Positions 37,382 through 47,626 of a stretch of 64,000 nt of DNA are shown piece by piece. A model generated the notes under the pieces. It ran no database searches. It saw only the letters and a program-made list of their open reading frames with translations, and was not told where the DNA came from. The stretch comes from Mycobacterium intermedium (GTDB taxonomy: Bacteria > Actinomycetota > Actinomycetes > Mycobacteriales > Mycobacteriaceae). The stretch is from NCBI RefSeq assembly GCF_002086275.1, contig NZ_MVHT01000005.1, positions 62,001 through 126,000 of the forward strand. The letters are read 5' to 3'. Position 1 is the stretch's first letter; every line of letters starts with the position of its first letter. The position numbers were made by a program, and so were the translations under genes.

Positions 37382-38338
37382 GTGCCCCGGCCGTTCGACT
37401 CTCAGCCGTCGACCGGTCGTTGGCACGCGATCGGCCTGATCGGGTTCCTCATCCTGGTCGTGCTCTACGGCACCGCCGGCGCGCACGCCGCGTACGTGGC
37501 CGGCGGCAGCGTCGACGTCCGGCTGTACTGGCTCTTGTGCGGGGCAACGGTTTTAGTCGGGGCTGTCGCGGTGGTCGGCAGGATGATCGGCTGGCAGAAC
37601 AAGCGCATCCTGCTCCTGGGCTGGCCGATTGTTTCGCTCCTCTTCACGATCCTCGTCGGGTCCGTCGACTCGGATGCCACTCGGCAACTGCCGGGCACGA
37701 TCACGATCACGTTCGTCTACATCGGGCTGACGTGTCCGCGCTGGCGCTCGCTGGTCCTCGCGCCGCTCGGTGTCGTCGCGTTCATCGTGGGCACCGGCCC
37801 CCATCCTGGCGGGGTGCCGCCGACCGCGGTGACCGCCGCACTCATGTGGGTCATCGTGGCCGAGGTCCCGGCCTGGCTGATCGCCAAGCTGACGCGGCAG
37901 ACGGAGCTGTTGCACCAGATCGCCCAGACCGATGCGCTCACCCAGCTACTCGACCGCAGCACGCTCGGCCACCAGCTGTCATTGCACACCGGAGAGTCGA
38001 CGATCGTGCTGATCGACCTCGACAACTTCAAGCAGTACAACGACACGCACGGGCACGCCGCCGGCGACGAACTCCTCGTCACCTTTGCCGACGCGCTGCG
38101 CTGGTCGGTGCGCCAGGACGACGTCGTGTTCAGGATCGGGGGTGACGAGTTCCTGCTGATGCTGCTCGGGGCCGACCACAGCGACGCAGAGCAGGTCGTG
38201 GCCCGGCTGCGTCAGCGCTGGACAGAGGTGGGCGGGCAGGTCGGCTTCAGCGCCGGGATCGCCGCGGGGGAGCCCGACCCGCTTCGGGCCGCCGACAGGA
38301 ACATGTACGCCGTCAAGCGCGCCACTGGGTCCGCTTAA
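37382..38338 (+). CDS. Membrane-anchored diguanylate cyclase (GGDEF)
   Basis: 318 aa. About five to six transmembrane helices in residues ~15-170, then a GGDEF domain. DALTQLLDR and [23 protein letters not shown] hold the metal and substrate residues, and the active site is RIGGDEF. The product-binding I-site RQDD lies exactly five residues before GGDEF, so feedback inhibition by c-di-GMP is expected. No EAL domain. M. tuberculosis is known for one combined GGDEF-EAL protein elsewhere; I do not recall a cyclase here. The leaderless promoter suggests it is separate from recA-recX. Confidence 0.9.
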   Translation: MPRPFDSQPSTGRWHAIGLIGFLILVVLYGTAGAHAAYVAGGSVDVRLYWLLCGATVLVGAVAVVGRMIGWQNKRILLLGWPIVSLLFTILVGSVDSDATRQLPGTITITFVYIGLTCPRWRSLVLAPLGVVAFIVGTGPHPGGVPPTAVTAALMWVIVAEVPAWLIAKLTRQTELLHQIAQTDALTQLLDRSTLGHQLSLHTGESTIVLIDLDNFKQYNDTHGHAAGDELLVTFADALRWSVRQDDVVFRIGGDEFLLMLLGADHSDAEQVVARLRQRWTEVGGQVGFSAGIAAGEPDPLRAADRNMYAVKRATGSA

Positions 38339-38393
38339 CCCGCCCGGCTTCGTGCCCCGGCCTGCGCGTTCATCGAGCAGGCCCGGCTCGCCG

Positions 38394-38399
38394 TACCAT
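38394..38399 (+). promoter_or_regulatory. -10 box for leaderless miaB
   Basis: TACCAT ends 6 nt before GTG 38406, favouring this start over the in-frame GTG at 38352. Confidence 0.55.
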
Positions 38400-38405
38400 G
38401 TCCGG

Positions 38406-39956
38406 GTGACTTCGACGGTGGCGCGAGACGTGCCGGGGGATGCCCCGAGCGCGATTTCGGCGCGTACCTACCAGGTCCGCACCTACGGCTGCCAGATGAA
38501 CGTGCACGACTCCGAGCGGCTGGCCGGCCTGCTCGAGGCCGCCGGCTATCAGCGGGCCGCCGACGGCTCCGACGCAGACATCGTCGTCTTCAACACCTGT
38601 GCCGTGCGGGAGAACGCCGACAACAAGCTCTATGGCAACCTCAGCCACCTGGCGCCCCGCAAGCGCGACAATCCCGACATGCAGATCGCGGTCGGCGGCT
38701 GCCTGGCGCAGAAGGATCGCGACACGGTGCTGCGCAAGGCTCCGTGGGTCGACGTGGTCTTCGGCACCCACAACATCGGGTCGCTGCCCACGTTGCTCGA
38801 ACGCGCACGACACAACCGAGCCGCCCAAGTGGAGATCGCCGAGGCGCTGCAGGAGTTCCCTTCGTCGCTGCCCAGCGCGCGCGAATCCGCTTATGCAGCT
38901 TGGGTTTCCATCTCCGTCGGCTGCAACAACACCTGCACGTTCTGTATCGTCCCGTCGCTGCGGGGCAAAGAGGTGGACCGCAGCCCGAACGACATCCTCG
39001 CCGAGGTCCGGTCCCTGGTGGACGACGGCGTGCTCGAGGTCACGCTGCTGGGTCAGAACGTCAACGCCTATGGCGTCTCATTCGCCGATCCCGCTTTACC
39101 GCGAAACCGGGGGGCATTCGCCGAGCTGCTGCGGGCCTGCGGGGACATCGACGGACTCGAGCGGGTTCGGTTCACCTCACCGCACCCGGCCGAATTCACC
39201 GATGACGTCATCGAGGCCATGGCGGAAACGCCCAACGTGTGCCCAGCCCTGCACATGCCGCTGCAATCCGGATCGGACCGCATCCTGCGTGCCATGCGCC
39301 GGTCTTACCGCGCCGAGCGCTACCTCGGGATCATCGAGCGGGTGCGCGCGGCCATGCCGCACGCCGCGATCACCACCGACCTGATCGTGGGATTCCCAGG
39401 TGAGACGGAAGAGGACTTCGCGGCCACCCTCGACGTGGTGGCGCAAGCACGGTTCACCGCGGCGTTCACCTTCCAGTACTCCAAGCGTCCCGGCACGCCG
39501 GCGGCCGAACTCGACGGGCAGCTACCGAAAGCTGTCGTACAGGAACGCTACGAGCGATTGGTGGAACTTCAGGAGCGGATCTCGCTGGAAGGAAACACCG
39601 CACTGATCGGGCAGACCGTCGAGGTGCTGGTAGCCACCGGCGAAGGACGAAAGGACGCCAGCACCGCACGCATGAGTGGGCGGGCGCGCGATGGCCGGCT
39701 GGTCCACTTCGCCGCCGGCGACGAGCACGTGCGTCCCGGCGACATCATCACCACGAAAGTCACCGACGCCGCACCGCACTATCTGATCGCCGACGCAGGC
39801 ATCCTCACCCACCGTCGCACCCGCGCCGGTGACGCACACGCCGCGGGGGAGCGTCCGCGCGGTGTCGGACTGGGCATTCCCGGAGTCGGGCGGCCTCAGA
39901 CCGGACCCGCCGCACCCGTCGAACTCACCGGATGCTCGGGCGGGTGCGACAAATGA
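38406..39956 (+). CDS. miaB: tRNA-2-methylthio-N6-dimethylallyladenosine synthase MiaB
   Basis: 516 aa. N-terminal UPF0004 domain with three cluster Cys ([31 protein letters not shown]), radical-[11 protein letters not shown], and C-terminal TRAM domain ([17 protein letters not shown]). Adds the methylthio group to i6A37 in tRNA reading U-starting codons; MiaA (44.2 kb) makes its substrate. The following gene overlaps by 4 nt (ATGA). Confidence 0.96.
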   Translation: MTSTVARDVPGDAPSAISARTYQVRTYGCQMNVHDSERLAGLLEAAGYQRAADGSDADIVVFNTCAVRENADNKLYGNLSHLAPRKRDNPDMQIAVGGCLAQKDRDTVLRKAPWVDVVFGTHNIGSLPTLLERARHNRAAQVEIAEALQEFPSSLPSARESAYAAWVSISVGCNNTCTFCIVPSLRGKEVDRSPNDILAEVRSLVDDGVLEVTLLGQNVNAYGVSFADPALPRNRGAFAELLRACGDIDGLERVRFTSPHPAEFTDDVIEAMAETPNVCPALHMPLQSGSDRILRAMRRSYRAERYLGIIERVRAAMPHAAITTDLIVGFPGETEEDFAATLDVVAQARFTAAFTFQYSKRPGTPAAELDGQLPKAVVQERYERLVELQERISLEGNTALIGQTVEVLVATGEGRKDASTARMSGRARDGRLVHFAAGDEHVRPGDIITTKVTDAAPHYLIADAGILTHRRTRAGDAHAAGERPRGVGLGIPGVGRPQTGPAAPVELTGCSGGCDK

Positions 39957-40582
39957 ACGGAGAGCTGAACGTGGCGGAATTCGACGCCTTCCGATCTGAA
40001 ATCGAAGCGGCGGAGCGCCGCATTGCGCGCGAAATCGACCCTGGGGCAAGGGCTTTGGTTGTCGCAATCCTGGTATTCGTCCTGGTGGGATCGTTTGCGC
40101 TGCCCCACACCGGCGGCGTTCGGGGCTGGGACCTACTGTTTGGCAGTCACGGCGCCGGCGCGGCCGCCGTCGGCCTACCCGAGCGGGTTTTCGCCTGGTT
40201 GGCGCTGGTGTTCGGCGTCGGCTTCTCGATATTGGCCTTGCTGACCAGACGCTGGGCGGTGGCCTGGGTGGCGTTGGCGGGCTCAGCGCTGGCCAGCGCT
40301 TCGGGGATGCTGGCCATTTGGTCACGCCAGACAGTGGCGACCGGGCATCCCGGTCCGGCCATCGGCATCTTCGTCACGTGGTTCACCGTGATCGTGCTGA
40401 CGTTCCACTGGGCTCGGGTGGTGTGGCAACGCACCATCGTCCAGCTCGCGGCCGAAGAGCAGCGTCGGCGCGCGGTCGCCGAGCAACAATCCAGGACGTT
40501 GCTGGACAACTTGCGTGAGGACGACACGCGCGACGACGGCAAGGCGGCCGGCGGCCCCGACCCCGGGACCTCCGCCCAGTAA
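39953..40582 (+). CDS. Four-helix membrane protein (Rv2732c-like)
   Basis: 209 aa from ATG 39953 inside the miaB stop. A charged N-terminal helix precedes four hydrophobic helices ([69 protein letters not shown]). A charged tail ends [12 protein letters not shown]. No functional motif recognised. The overlap with miaB suggests coupling. Confidence 0.85.
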   Translation: MNGELNVAEFDAFRSEIEAAERRIAREIDPGARALVVAILVFVLVGSFALPHTGGVRGWDLLFGSHGAGAAAVGLPERVFAWLALVFGVGFSILALLTRRWAVAWVALAGSALASASGMLAIWSRQTVATGHPGPAIGIFVTWFTVIVLTFHWARVVWQRTIVQLAAEEQRRRAVAEQQSRTLLDNLREDDTRDDGKAAGGPDPGTSAQ

Positions 40583-40634
40583 CGACCCCGACCGGCTGGG
40601 AGAACCGGCTGGTAGAAACGGCTGGGAAAAACGG

Positions 40635-41987
40635 CTAAGACCGGCGGGTCAACGCTTCTTCAGCGGCTTCAGCCCACTGCCGCCACTGTTCGGCGTTTGC
40701 CCTGGCCTCTGCGGCCTCCTTGGTCTTTCCGGCCGCTTCGGCCTTGGCAGCCTGTTGTTCAAATTGCTCGACGCGGGCGCGGAACTGCTCGGCTCGGGCC
40801 TGCGCCTGCGGGTCCGGCCCATCCGGCTCGCCGGACTCCCGCACCTTCTTCTCAACGGCGCGCAGTCGGCGCTCCAACTCGGCGGACCGTTCGCGAGGCA
40901 CCTTGCCTATGGCATCCCACTTGTCGAGGATGGTCCGCAATGCCGCGCGGGCGGCCTCCCGATTGCTGGTGTCCAGCTTCTCCGCCTCGGCCAACAACGC
41001 TTCTTTGGCGGCCGCATTGGCACGCAGCTCAGCGTCCTTTTCTGCCGTCGCGGCGTTGCGGGCGCTGAAGAATGCATCCTGCGCGGCTTTGAATCGACGC
41101 CACAAGGCATCGTCGACGTCCTTGCTCGCCCGCCCGGCCGCCTTCCAGTCGGATAGCAGCTTGCGGAATTCGGCGCTGGTCGCGGTCCAGTCGGTGGAGT
41201 CGGACAGCTCCTCGGCCCGCCGGCAAAGCCGTTCCTTGGCTTGCCGGATGTTCGACCGCTCACGGTCCAACTCGGCGAAGTGCGAGCCGCGTCGACGGTT
41301 GAACGCCTCCCGGGCGGCGGCATAGCGCTTCCACAATGCGTCGTCGACTTTGCGGTCCAGGCCGCTGATCGTCTTCCATTCGTCGAGGATCGCGCGTAGC
41401 CGGTCGCCGGCGACCTTCCACTGAGTCGAATTTGCCGCCAGGTCCTCTGCTTCGGCAGCCAACGCCTCCTTGCGGGCAGTCTGCGCGGCCCGGTGCTCCT
41501 CACGTTTGGCACGAGCCTCGGCCGCGGTGGCATCGGCGTGCTCCCGCAGCGCGGCCAGTCGAGCGGCGAGCGCGTCCACATTGCCCAGCACGTTCGCCGT
41601 CGGCAGGGATTCCTCCAGCGCCAGGGCATGGGCCTTGATCTTGCGAGCATCACCGGTACCCGACGCCAGGCGCTCCTCCAAGAGCGTGACCTCGGTAGCC
41701 AGGTCGTCGAATCGTCTGCCGAAGTGCGCAAACGCGGCCTCCGGGTCGCCGGCCTGCCAGGAACCGACGATGCGCTCGCCGGCCGAGCTGATCAACCAGA
41801 CAGTTCCGTCGTCGTCAACACGGCCGAACTGATGGGGATCGCTGCGCGGAGGCGCTATCAGCGGGTGGGAGGTAGGTCGCGGCACCGGCCTCGGGCCTGG
41901 ACGCGGTCCAGGGCGCGGAACCGCTCCGGGGACGGGTCCGGGTGCCGACCCGGTGGAAGTGTCGCTACTGGACTCGCTAGCCGTCAT
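40635..41987 (-). CDS. DUF349 coiled-coil protein (Rv2731-like)
   Basis: 450 aa from ATG 41987 (AGGTGA upstream). A Pro-rich head ([14 protein letters not shown]) precedes a short beta domain ([23 protein letters not shown]) and three DUF349 helical repeats, each with a W-K/D-x5-G-x3-D/R core ([84 protein letters not shown]). Function unknown; members are linked to cell envelope and ribosome phenotypes in other actinobacteria. Convergent with the upstream membrane protein gene. Confidence 0.9.
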   Translation of the reverse strand: MTASESSSDTSTGSAPGPVPGAVPRPGPRPGPRPVPRPTSHPLIAPPRSDPHQFGRVDDDGTVWLISSAGERIVGSWQAGDPEAAFAHFGRRFDDLATEVTLLEERLASGTGDARKIKAHALALEESLPTANVLGNVDALAARLAALREHADATAAEARAKREEHRAAQTARKEALAAEAEDLAANSTQWKVAGDRLRAILDEWKTISGLDRKVDDALWKRYAAAREAFNRRRGSHFAELDRERSNIRQAKERLCRRAEELSDSTDWTATSAEFRKLLSDWKAAGRASKDVDDALWRRFKAAQDAFFSARNAATAEKDAELRANAAAKEALLAEAEKLDTSNREAARAALRTILDKWDAIGKVPRERSAELERRLRAVEKKVRESGEPDGPDPQAQARAEQFRARVEQFEQQAAKAEAAGKTKEAAEARANAEQWRQWAEAAEEALTRRS

Positions 41988-42486
41988 ACGCTCGTCACCT
42001 ACCCTTCGCGCGGCACTTTCCCGCGCACCTGCCGCGCGAAGCGGCACCCATTCGGTTGGTCGGCCGGGCGTGCCGGTCGCCAGGCACTGCCAACCAGTGT
42101 TCAACAGTATGAAGCAGTTGCACAGGGCCCTGTGCCGCGACCTCGGCAGTGTCGGGCCCGCCGGGTACAGCTTCATCGAAGAACCAGCGCTTTCTGGGCC
42201 GGCTTCTGGCCGGGCTCCACATCCCGTTTTGGTAACGCGGTAGCGCTTCTTGCAGATGCCGACGCACACTGGTTGCGAACCCATCTCGCACAGCTACTAC
42301 ACAGCGGAGGCACCGGATCCGCTTAGCTTGGCAAGCAAGTATCCAAATGCATTAGCAGCCGAGAACAACTTCCGGGACTGTGAGCAGGACCATAGAGTAT
42401 TCAGCGAACCACCAGCGAACGACAGGTGTATGCGCACCTGCCAGGGGGAATGCTGGTGGGGACTTTGGGGAATTGAGGGGTCACAT
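41988..42486. other. 499-bp non-coding region between divergent genes
   Basis: I find no convincing gene. Open frames here have neither start sites nor typical composition. The last ~80 bp contain a nested stem-loop (entered separately). The base composition is a little less GC-rich around 42290-42400. It should hold the promoters of the divergent DUF349 and DMT genes; I cannot place them with confidence. Confidence 0.5.
42409..42459 (+). promoter_or_regulatory. Nested stem-loop in the leader of the DMT transporter gene
   Basis: Outer arms CCACCAGC (42409-42416) and GCTGGTGG (42452-42459) enclose an inner hairpin CAGGTG (42423-42428) / CACCTG (42435-42440). The outer stem ends 27 nt before the ATG, just upstream of the GAGGGG ribosome site. 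Possible structured regulatory leader. Confidence 0.45.
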
Positions 42487-43440
42487 ATGACCGGGTTTCA
42501 GCTGGCCGCAATCATCGCGTTATGCGCTGCGCTGGCATCGGCGACCGGGGACGTGATCCGCCAGCGTTCCGCACAAGAGGTCACCGATCAGCACGTCGGC
42601 CACCTACAACTGTTTGGCCTGTCGCTGCGCGACGCCCGCTGGTGGCTCGGCGGAGTGGCGGCCGTCATCAACTACAGCCTGCAGGCCGTGGCGCTCATCT
42701 GGGGCTCCGTCATGCTGGTCACCACACTGCAGGTGTCGGCGCTGCTCTTCGCCCTGCCGATCTACTCGTGGATGACCAAACACCGCATCACCCGGTCTGA
42801 GTGGATGTGGGCGGTGCTCCTCGCGGCTGCTCTGGCCGTGGCCATCAAAGTCGGCGACCCGACCGAAGGCCGTCACCGAGCGCCCCTGCACATCTGGGTC
42901 ATCGTGGCCGCGGTGGTGATCCCATTGCTGGTGTTGTGCGTCGTGCTGGCGCGGGTGTGGGTTGGCCGACCCCAGGCTGCGGTCCTGCTGGCGATTGTCG
43001 CGGGTGCGTCGTTGGCGCTGTTCGCGGTGTTCACCAAGGGCGTCGTCGACGTTTTGCATGAAAAGGGTTTCGCCGGCGTGCTTGTCGCTCCGGAGTTCTA
43101 CCCCTGGTTGGCGACGGCCCTGTGCGGGATGATTTTCCAGCAGTCCGCCTTCCGTGCGGGCGCGCTGACTGCCTCGCTGCCCACGATCACGGTGGCCAAG
43201 CCGGTTGTGGCCACGGTGCTCGGGATCACCGTGCTCGGCGAGACCCTTGACGCCACCGGATATGAGGGGTTCGTCCTGCTCGCGGCGGTGGTTGTGGTGA
43301 TCGCTGCGACCGTCGGGTTAGCCCGCGGTGAGGCGGCGACGATGGTCGCCGAAACTGGCCGCGACATCAAGGAGGATGTGGAGGGCGGCCCAGCTCCCGA
43401 CAGCGCCGGCACGGCGCTGGGGTCCTCTGCGACCCGATAA
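42487..43440 (+). CDS. DMT-superfamily membrane transporter-like protein (Rv2729c-like)
   Basis: 317 aa from ATG 42487 with GAGGGG 6 nt upstream. About nine to ten hydrophobic helices arranged as two EamA-like halves (start FQLAAIIALCAALASATGDVIRQRSAQ; second half IFQQSAFRAGALTASLPTITVAKPVVATVLGITVLGETL). Substrate unknown. A 46-residue polar tail ends the protein. The next gene starts 80 bp later from its own promoter. Confidence 0.87.
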   Translation: MTGFQLAAIIALCAALASATGDVIRQRSAQEVTDQHVGHLQLFGLSLRDARWWLGGVAAVINYSLQAVALIWGSVMLVTTLQVSALLFALPIYSWMTKHRITRSEWMWAVLLAAALAVAIKVGDPTEGRHRAPLHIWVIVAAVVIPLLVLCVVLARVWVGRPQAAVLLAIVAGASLALFAVFTKGVVDVLHEKGFAGVLVAPEFYPWLATALCGMIFQQSAFRAGALTASLPTITVAKPVVATVLGITVLGETLDATGYEGFVLLAAVVVVIAATVGLARGEAATMVAETGRDIKEDVEGGPAPDSAGTALGSSATR

Positions 43441-43508
43441 AGCCCGTTGAGGCTCGGTAAGACCCGGTAGGCCCCGGCATCCGGGTCGGTTCCGCCTAAC
43501 CGAGACGT

Positions 43509-43514
43509 TAGTTT
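43509..43514 (+). promoter_or_regulatory. -10 box for leaderless LigB-like gene
   Basis: TAGTTT ends 6 nt before GTG 43521. Confidence 0.55.
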
Positions 43515-43520
43515 GGTGGC

Positions 43521-44210
43521 GTGCTCAGCTCGATCGCGATCGTCCCGTCCGCACCGGTGCTGGTACCGGAACTGGCCGGCGCAGCCTCGGCCGAGTTGGC
43601 GGACCTGTCGGCGGCGGTAGCCGCGGCGGCCGCCCTGTTACCGCCGCGCTGGATTGCCATCGGCGTCGGCGACCGGAACATCTCGGTCGGACCGGACGCG
43701 GTTGGCACATTTGCCGGCTTCGGCGCGGACGTGCGCGTGCGACTGTCACCGGGTGACCCCATGCAGCTGCCGTCCGAGCTGCCCTTGTGCGCTCTCATGG
43801 CCGGCTGGGTGCGAGGCCAGGTGCGGCCGGACGCCGAAGCTCAGGTGTACAGCTATGCCACCGACGAGGATCCGGATGTTGCGCTGACCCGTGGTAGGGC
43901 ATTACGAGCCGAAATCGACGAGGCACCCGAACCCGTCGGCGTGCTGGTCGTCGCGGACGGCGCCAACAGCCTGACCTCGAAAGCCCCCGGCGGCTACGAC
44001 CCGCGCAGCGCCGAGTTCCAGCTCCACCTTGACGACGCCCTGGCCGGCGGTGACATCGGCGCACTGCATCGACTGCCACCACAAATTCTGGGGCGCAATG
44101 CATTTCACGTTTTGGCCGGTCTTGCCGAGCCGGGACCGCGCGCGGCCAAGGAGCTCTACCGTGGTGCGCCCTACGGCGTGGGGTACTTCGCCGGTGTCTG
44201 GCAACTCTGA
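43521..44210 (+). CDS. Extradiol dioxygenase subunit B-like protein (Rv2728c-like)
   Basis: 229 aa, leaderless GTG start. [17 protein letters not shown] and later [33 protein letters not shown] resemble the class III extradiol dioxygenase/MEMO fold. The usual His ligands are not clear (no HPP near the start), so catalytic dioxygenase activity is doubtful. Directly upstream of miaA (7-bp gap) in all mycobacteria I recall. Confidence 0.8.
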   Translation: MLSSIAIVPSAPVLVPELAGAASAELADLSAAVAAAAALLPPRWIAIGVGDRNISVGPDAVGTFAGFGADVRVRLSPGDPMQLPSELPLCALMAGWVRGQVRPDAEAQVYSYATDEDPDVALTRGRALRAEIDEAPEPVGVLVVADGANSLTSKAPGGYDPRSAEFQLHLDDALAGGDIGALHRLPPQILGRNAFHVLAGLAEPGPRAAKELYRGAPYGVGYFAGVWQL

Positions 44211-44217
44211 GGCGGCC

Positions 44218-45144
44218 GTGCGGCCGCTGGCGATCATCGGCCCGACCGGCACCGGCAAGTCACAACTGGCCCTCGACGTGGTGGACCGGCTCGCCGGCGA
44301 ATTCGACGCGGAGATCGTCAACGCCGACGCGATGCAGCTCTACCGCGGCATGGACATCGGGACGGCGAAGCTGCCCGTCGCACAGCGCCGCGGTATCCCG
44401 CACCACCAACTCGACGTGCTCGATGTGACCGAAACCGCGACCGTGGCCCGCTACCAGCAGGCCGCGGCCGCTGACATCGAGGCGATCGCGGCTCGGGGAG
44501 CGGTGCCCGTGGTGGTGGGCGGTTCCATGCTCTACATCCAGTCGCTGCTCGACGACTGGTCGTTCCCCGCGACCGATCCGGCGGTGCGGGCGCGATGGGA
44601 ACAGCGGCTGGCCGAGATCGGCGTCGGCGCGCTGCACGCCGAACTGGCTCGCCGCGACCCCGCGGCCGCCGCGACGATCCTGGCCACCGACGGCCGGCGC
44701 ACAGTGCGTGCGCTCGAGGTGATCGAGCTCACCGGGCAGCCGTTTGCCGCCTCCGCGCCGCGCATCGGCGTCCCACGGTGGGGCACCGTTATCGTCGGAT
44801 TAGATTGCGACACAACGATTCTCGATGAGCGTCTGCGGAGGCGTACCGAGGCAATGTTCGAGCAGGGCCTGGTCGAGGAAGTCCGCGACCTGTTGGAAAA
44901 GGGTCTGCGCGATGGGGTCACCGCGAGCCGGGCGCTGGGCTACGCCCAGGTGATCGCGGCTCTGGACAAGGGCGGTGACGCCGATCTGCTGAGCGAGGCC
45001 CGCGAACAAACCTTCATAGGCACCCGGCGTTATGTGCGACGCCAGCGGTCCTGGTTCCGCCGGGACCACCGGGTGCATTGGTTGGACACTCAGGCGGACG
45101 GGATCGTCGACGACGCGTTGCGCGCGTGGCGGAACGTATCCTGA
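44218..45144 (+). CDS. miaA: tRNA dimethylallyltransferase MiaA
   Basis: 308 aa from GTG 44218; GTG 44194 overlapping the previous gene is an alternative. P-loop [58 protein letters not shown], and [17 protein letters not shown]. Transfers the dimethylallyl group to A37 of tRNA, the substrate of MiaB. dapF starts 4 bp downstream. Confidence 0.96.
   Translation: MRPLAIIGPTGTGKSQLALDVVDRLAGEFDAEIVNADAMQLYRGMDIGTAKLPVAQRRGIPHHQLDVLDVTETATVARYQQAAAADIEAIAARGAVPVVVGGSMLYIQSLLDDWSFPATDPAVRARWEQRLAEIGVGALHAELARRDPAAAATILATDGRRTVRALEVIELTGQPFAASAPRIGVPRWGTVIVGLDCDTTILDERLRRRTEAMFEQGLVEEVRDLLEKGLRDGVTASRALGYAQVIAALDKGGDADLLSEAREQTFIGTRRYVRRQRSWFRRDHRVHWLDTQADGIVDDALRAWRNVS
45137..45142 (+). promoter_or_regulatory. 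-10 box for leaderless dapF
   Basis: TATCCT overlaps the miaA end and finishes 6 nt before GTG 45149. dapF may therefore have its own promoter inside the miaA-dapF operon. Confidence 0.5.
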
Positions 45145-45148
45145 TCGA

Positions 45149-46030
45149 GTGATCTTCGCCAAGGGCCACGGCACCCAGAATGACTTCGTTCTGCTGCCCG
45201 ATGCGGATGCAGGGGTTGACCTGGCCGCTCATCGGGTGGCCGCCCTGTGCGATCGGCGCCGGGGGTTGGGTGCCGACGGCGTTTTGCGGGTCACCACTGC
45301 CGGTGCGCTCCTCAAGGCCGGTGTCCTGGAACGCCTGCCCGACGGCGTGAGCGACTACGACTGGTACATGGACTACCGCAACGCGGACGGGTCCACCGCG
45401 CAGATGTGTGGCAACGGCGTGCGGGTGTTCGCGCACTACTTGCGGGCCAGCGGGATGGAGCTGCGCGACGAGTTCGTCGTGGGGTCACTGGCAGGGCCCC
45501 GCGTGGTGACGGTGCACCAGGTGGATCAGACCACCGCTGACATCGCCGTCGACATGGGCAAGGCCAACAAACTCGGCGCCGGCTCGGCGGCATTCGAAGC
45601 CGTGGTCGGTGGCCGACGGTTCGCCGGCATGGCGGTCGACGTGGGCAACCCGCACCTGGCCTGCGTGGACCCCCAGCTGTCCGACGAAGACCTGGCCGCA
45701 CTCGATGTCGCGGCGCCCGTCGATTTCGACCACGAGCAGTTCCCCGAGGGCGTCAACATCGAGGTGCTGACGGCGCCCGTGGGTGGGGCGGTCAATATGC
45801 GGGTACACGAACGCGGCGTGGGGGAAACCCGTTCCTGCGGCACCGGCACGGTCGCGGCGGCGGTCGCCGCGCTGGCCAGCACGGGCGCCGACACCGGCTC
45901 ACTGACCGTCCGCGTACCAGGCGGTGAGGTCAGCGTCACCGTCACGAACGCCACCAGCTTCCTGCGCGGACCGTCGGTGCTGGTGGCCCGGGGAGAGCTT
46001 TCCGACGATTGGTGGAAATCGCTGGCGTGA
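45149..46030 (+). CDS. dapF: Diaminopimelate epimerase
   Basis: 293 aa. Interconverts LL- and meso-diaminopimelate for peptidoglycan and lysine. Two catalytic Cys: [10 protein letters not shown] and [10 protein letters not shown], each followed by the Gly-Thr/Asn loop. The start [15 protein letters not shown] is typical. Pathway partner of dapA at 18.4 kb. Confidence 0.97.
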   Translation: MIFAKGHGTQNDFVLLPDADAGVDLAAHRVAALCDRRRGLGADGVLRVTTAGALLKAGVLERLPDGVSDYDWYMDYRNADGSTAQMCGNGVRVFAHYLRASGMELRDEFVVGSLAGPRVVTVHQVDQTTADIAVDMGKANKLGAGSAAFEAVVGGRRFAGMAVDVGNPHLACVDPQLSDEDLAALDVAAPVDFDHEQFPEGVNIEVLTAPVGGAVNMRVHERGVGETRSCGTGTVAAAVAALASTGADTGSLTVRVPGGEVSVTVTNATSFLRGPSVLVARGELSDDWWKSLA

Positions 46031-46088
46031 ACATCGTGAATATTCAGATGCGCCGGTCCGCAGGACCTGCCACCATCGGATCTTGCTT

Positions 46089-47507
46089 ATGACACATTCT
46101 GATTCGTTCGACAAAGACACCACACCCAGCGTCGGTGAACTCGCACTCGACGACCGATCGGCACTGCGCCGGGTCGCCGGGCTGTCCACCGAACTCACCG
46201 ACGTCTCCGAGGTCGAATACCGCCAGTTGCGGCTGGAGCGGGTCGTCTTGGTGGGGGTATGGACCGAGGGCACCGCGGCCGACAACCAGGCGAGCATGGC
46301 CGAACTGGCCGCGTTGGCCGAAACCGCGGGCTCGCAGGTGCTCGAGGGCCTCATCCAGCGCCGTGACCGCCCCGATCCGTCCACCTATATCGGTTCGGGC
46401 AAGGCTGCCGAGCTGCGCGAGGTCGTCGTCGCGACCGGCGCCGACACCGTCATCTGCGACGGTGAACTGTCTCCGGCCCAGCTGACCGCTCTCGAAAAGG
46501 CCGTCAAGGTCAAGGTCATCGACCGCACCGCGCTGATTCTGGACATCTTCGCCCAGCACGCAACCAGCCGGGAGGGTAAGGCCCAGGTCTCGCTGGCGCA
46601 GATGGAGTACATGCTGCCCAGGCTGCGGGGTTGGGGCGAATCCATGTCGCGACAGGCCGGCGGACGCGCCGGTGGCAGCGGCGGCGGAGTGGGCCTGCGC
46701 GGCCCCGGTGAGACGAAGATCGAGACCGATCGCCGTCGTATCCGCGAGCGCATGTCGAAGCTGCGCCGCGAGATCAAGGCCATGAAGCAGGTGCGTGACA
46801 CTCAGCGCAGTCGACGGCTCGAGAGCGACGTCCCGTCCATTGCCATCGTCGGCTACACCAACGCGGGCAAATCCAGCCTGCTGAATGCCCTGACAGATGC
46901 CGGGGTGCTGGTGCAGGACGCGCTGTTCGCCACGCTGGAACCCACCACTCGTCGTGCGCAGTTCGACGACGGGCGCCCGTTCGTGCTCACCGACACCGTC
47001 GGTTTCGTGCGGCATTTGCCCACTCAATTGGTGGAGGCGTTCCGCTCAACGCTGGAGGAAGTCGTCGACGCCGACCTGTTGGTGCATGTTGTCGACGGAT
47101 CCGATGTGAACCCGTTCGCACAGATCAACGCGGTCCGTCAAGTCGTCTCCGAGGTGATCTCCGATCATCACGGCGAACCGCCGCCGGAACTGCTGGTGGT
47201 GAACAAAGTCGACGCCGCCAGCGACCTCGCGCTGGCCAAGCTTCGGCACGGACTGCCCGGTGCGGTGTTCGTCTCCGCGCGCACCGGGGACGGAATCGAC
47301 GCACTCCGGACCCGAATGGCCGAGCTCGTAGCCCCCACCGACACCGCGGTCGACGTGGTGATCCCGTATGACCGCGGCGATCTGGTCGCCCGCGTGCACG
47401 CCGACGGACGCGTACAGCAAACCCAGCACGACCCCGAGGGCACCCGGATCAAAGCCCGCGTCCCGGTGGCACTGGCCGCCAGCCTGCGACCGTTCTCGTC
47501 GCAGTAG
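46089..47507 (+). CDS. hflX: GTPase HflX
   Basis: 472 aa from ATG 46089. N-terminal HflX domain (SMAELAALAETAG, GRSGLRGPGETKIE-type block GLRGPGETKIETDRRRI). G domain: P-loop GYTNAGKSSLLN, DTVGFVRHLP, VVNKVD. Ribosome-splitting GTPase that rescues stalled 70S ribosomes. Follows dapF by 58 bp. Confidence 0.96.
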   Translation: MTHSDSFDKDTTPSVGELALDDRSALRRVAGLSTELTDVSEVEYRQLRLERVVLVGVWTEGTAADNQASMAELAALAETAGSQVLEGLIQRRDRPDPSTYIGSGKAAELREVVVATGADTVICDGELSPAQLTALEKAVKVKVIDRTALILDIFAQHATSREGKAQVSLAQMEYMLPRLRGWGESMSRQAGGRAGGSGGGVGLRGPGETKIETDRRRIRERMSKLRREIKAMKQVRDTQRSRRLESDVPSIAIVGYTNAGKSSLLNALTDAGVLVQDALFATLEPTTRRAQFDDGRPFVLTDTVGFVRHLPTQLVEAFRSTLEEVVDADLLVHVVDGSDVNPFAQINAVRQVVSEVISDHHGEPPPELLVVNKVDAASDLALAKLRHGLPGAVFVSARTGDGIDALRTRMAELVAPTDTAVDVVIPYDRGDLVARVHADGRVQQTQHDPEGTRIKARVPVALAASLRPFSSQ

Positions 47508-47567
47508 CGCCGCAAGCTCACCCCGACTGTTCGGGACCTGGTCAATGCCGGAATGGGCCGGGGCATC

Positions 47568-47587
47568 TACCAACCGTCCGGTTGGTA
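47568..47587. promoter_or_regulatory. 20-bp perfect palindromic operator before fadE20
   Basis: TACCAACCG-TC-CGGTTGGTA has 9-bp perfect arms. Its right end overlaps a TATATT -10 box (47586-47591), 36 nt before the fadE20 ATG. Such palindromes are typical TetR-family sites controlling fatty acid genes; binding would block the promoter. The regulator is not in the window. Confidence 0.75.
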
Positions 47588-47626
47588 TATTCGGGGAAGC
47601 CAGTCTTCATTTTCGGAAGGTCATCC

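Noticed and set aside
41988..42486. Hypothetical genes in the 499-bp gap
   Set aside because: Open frames there extend from the flanking genes' frames without start signals or coding character.
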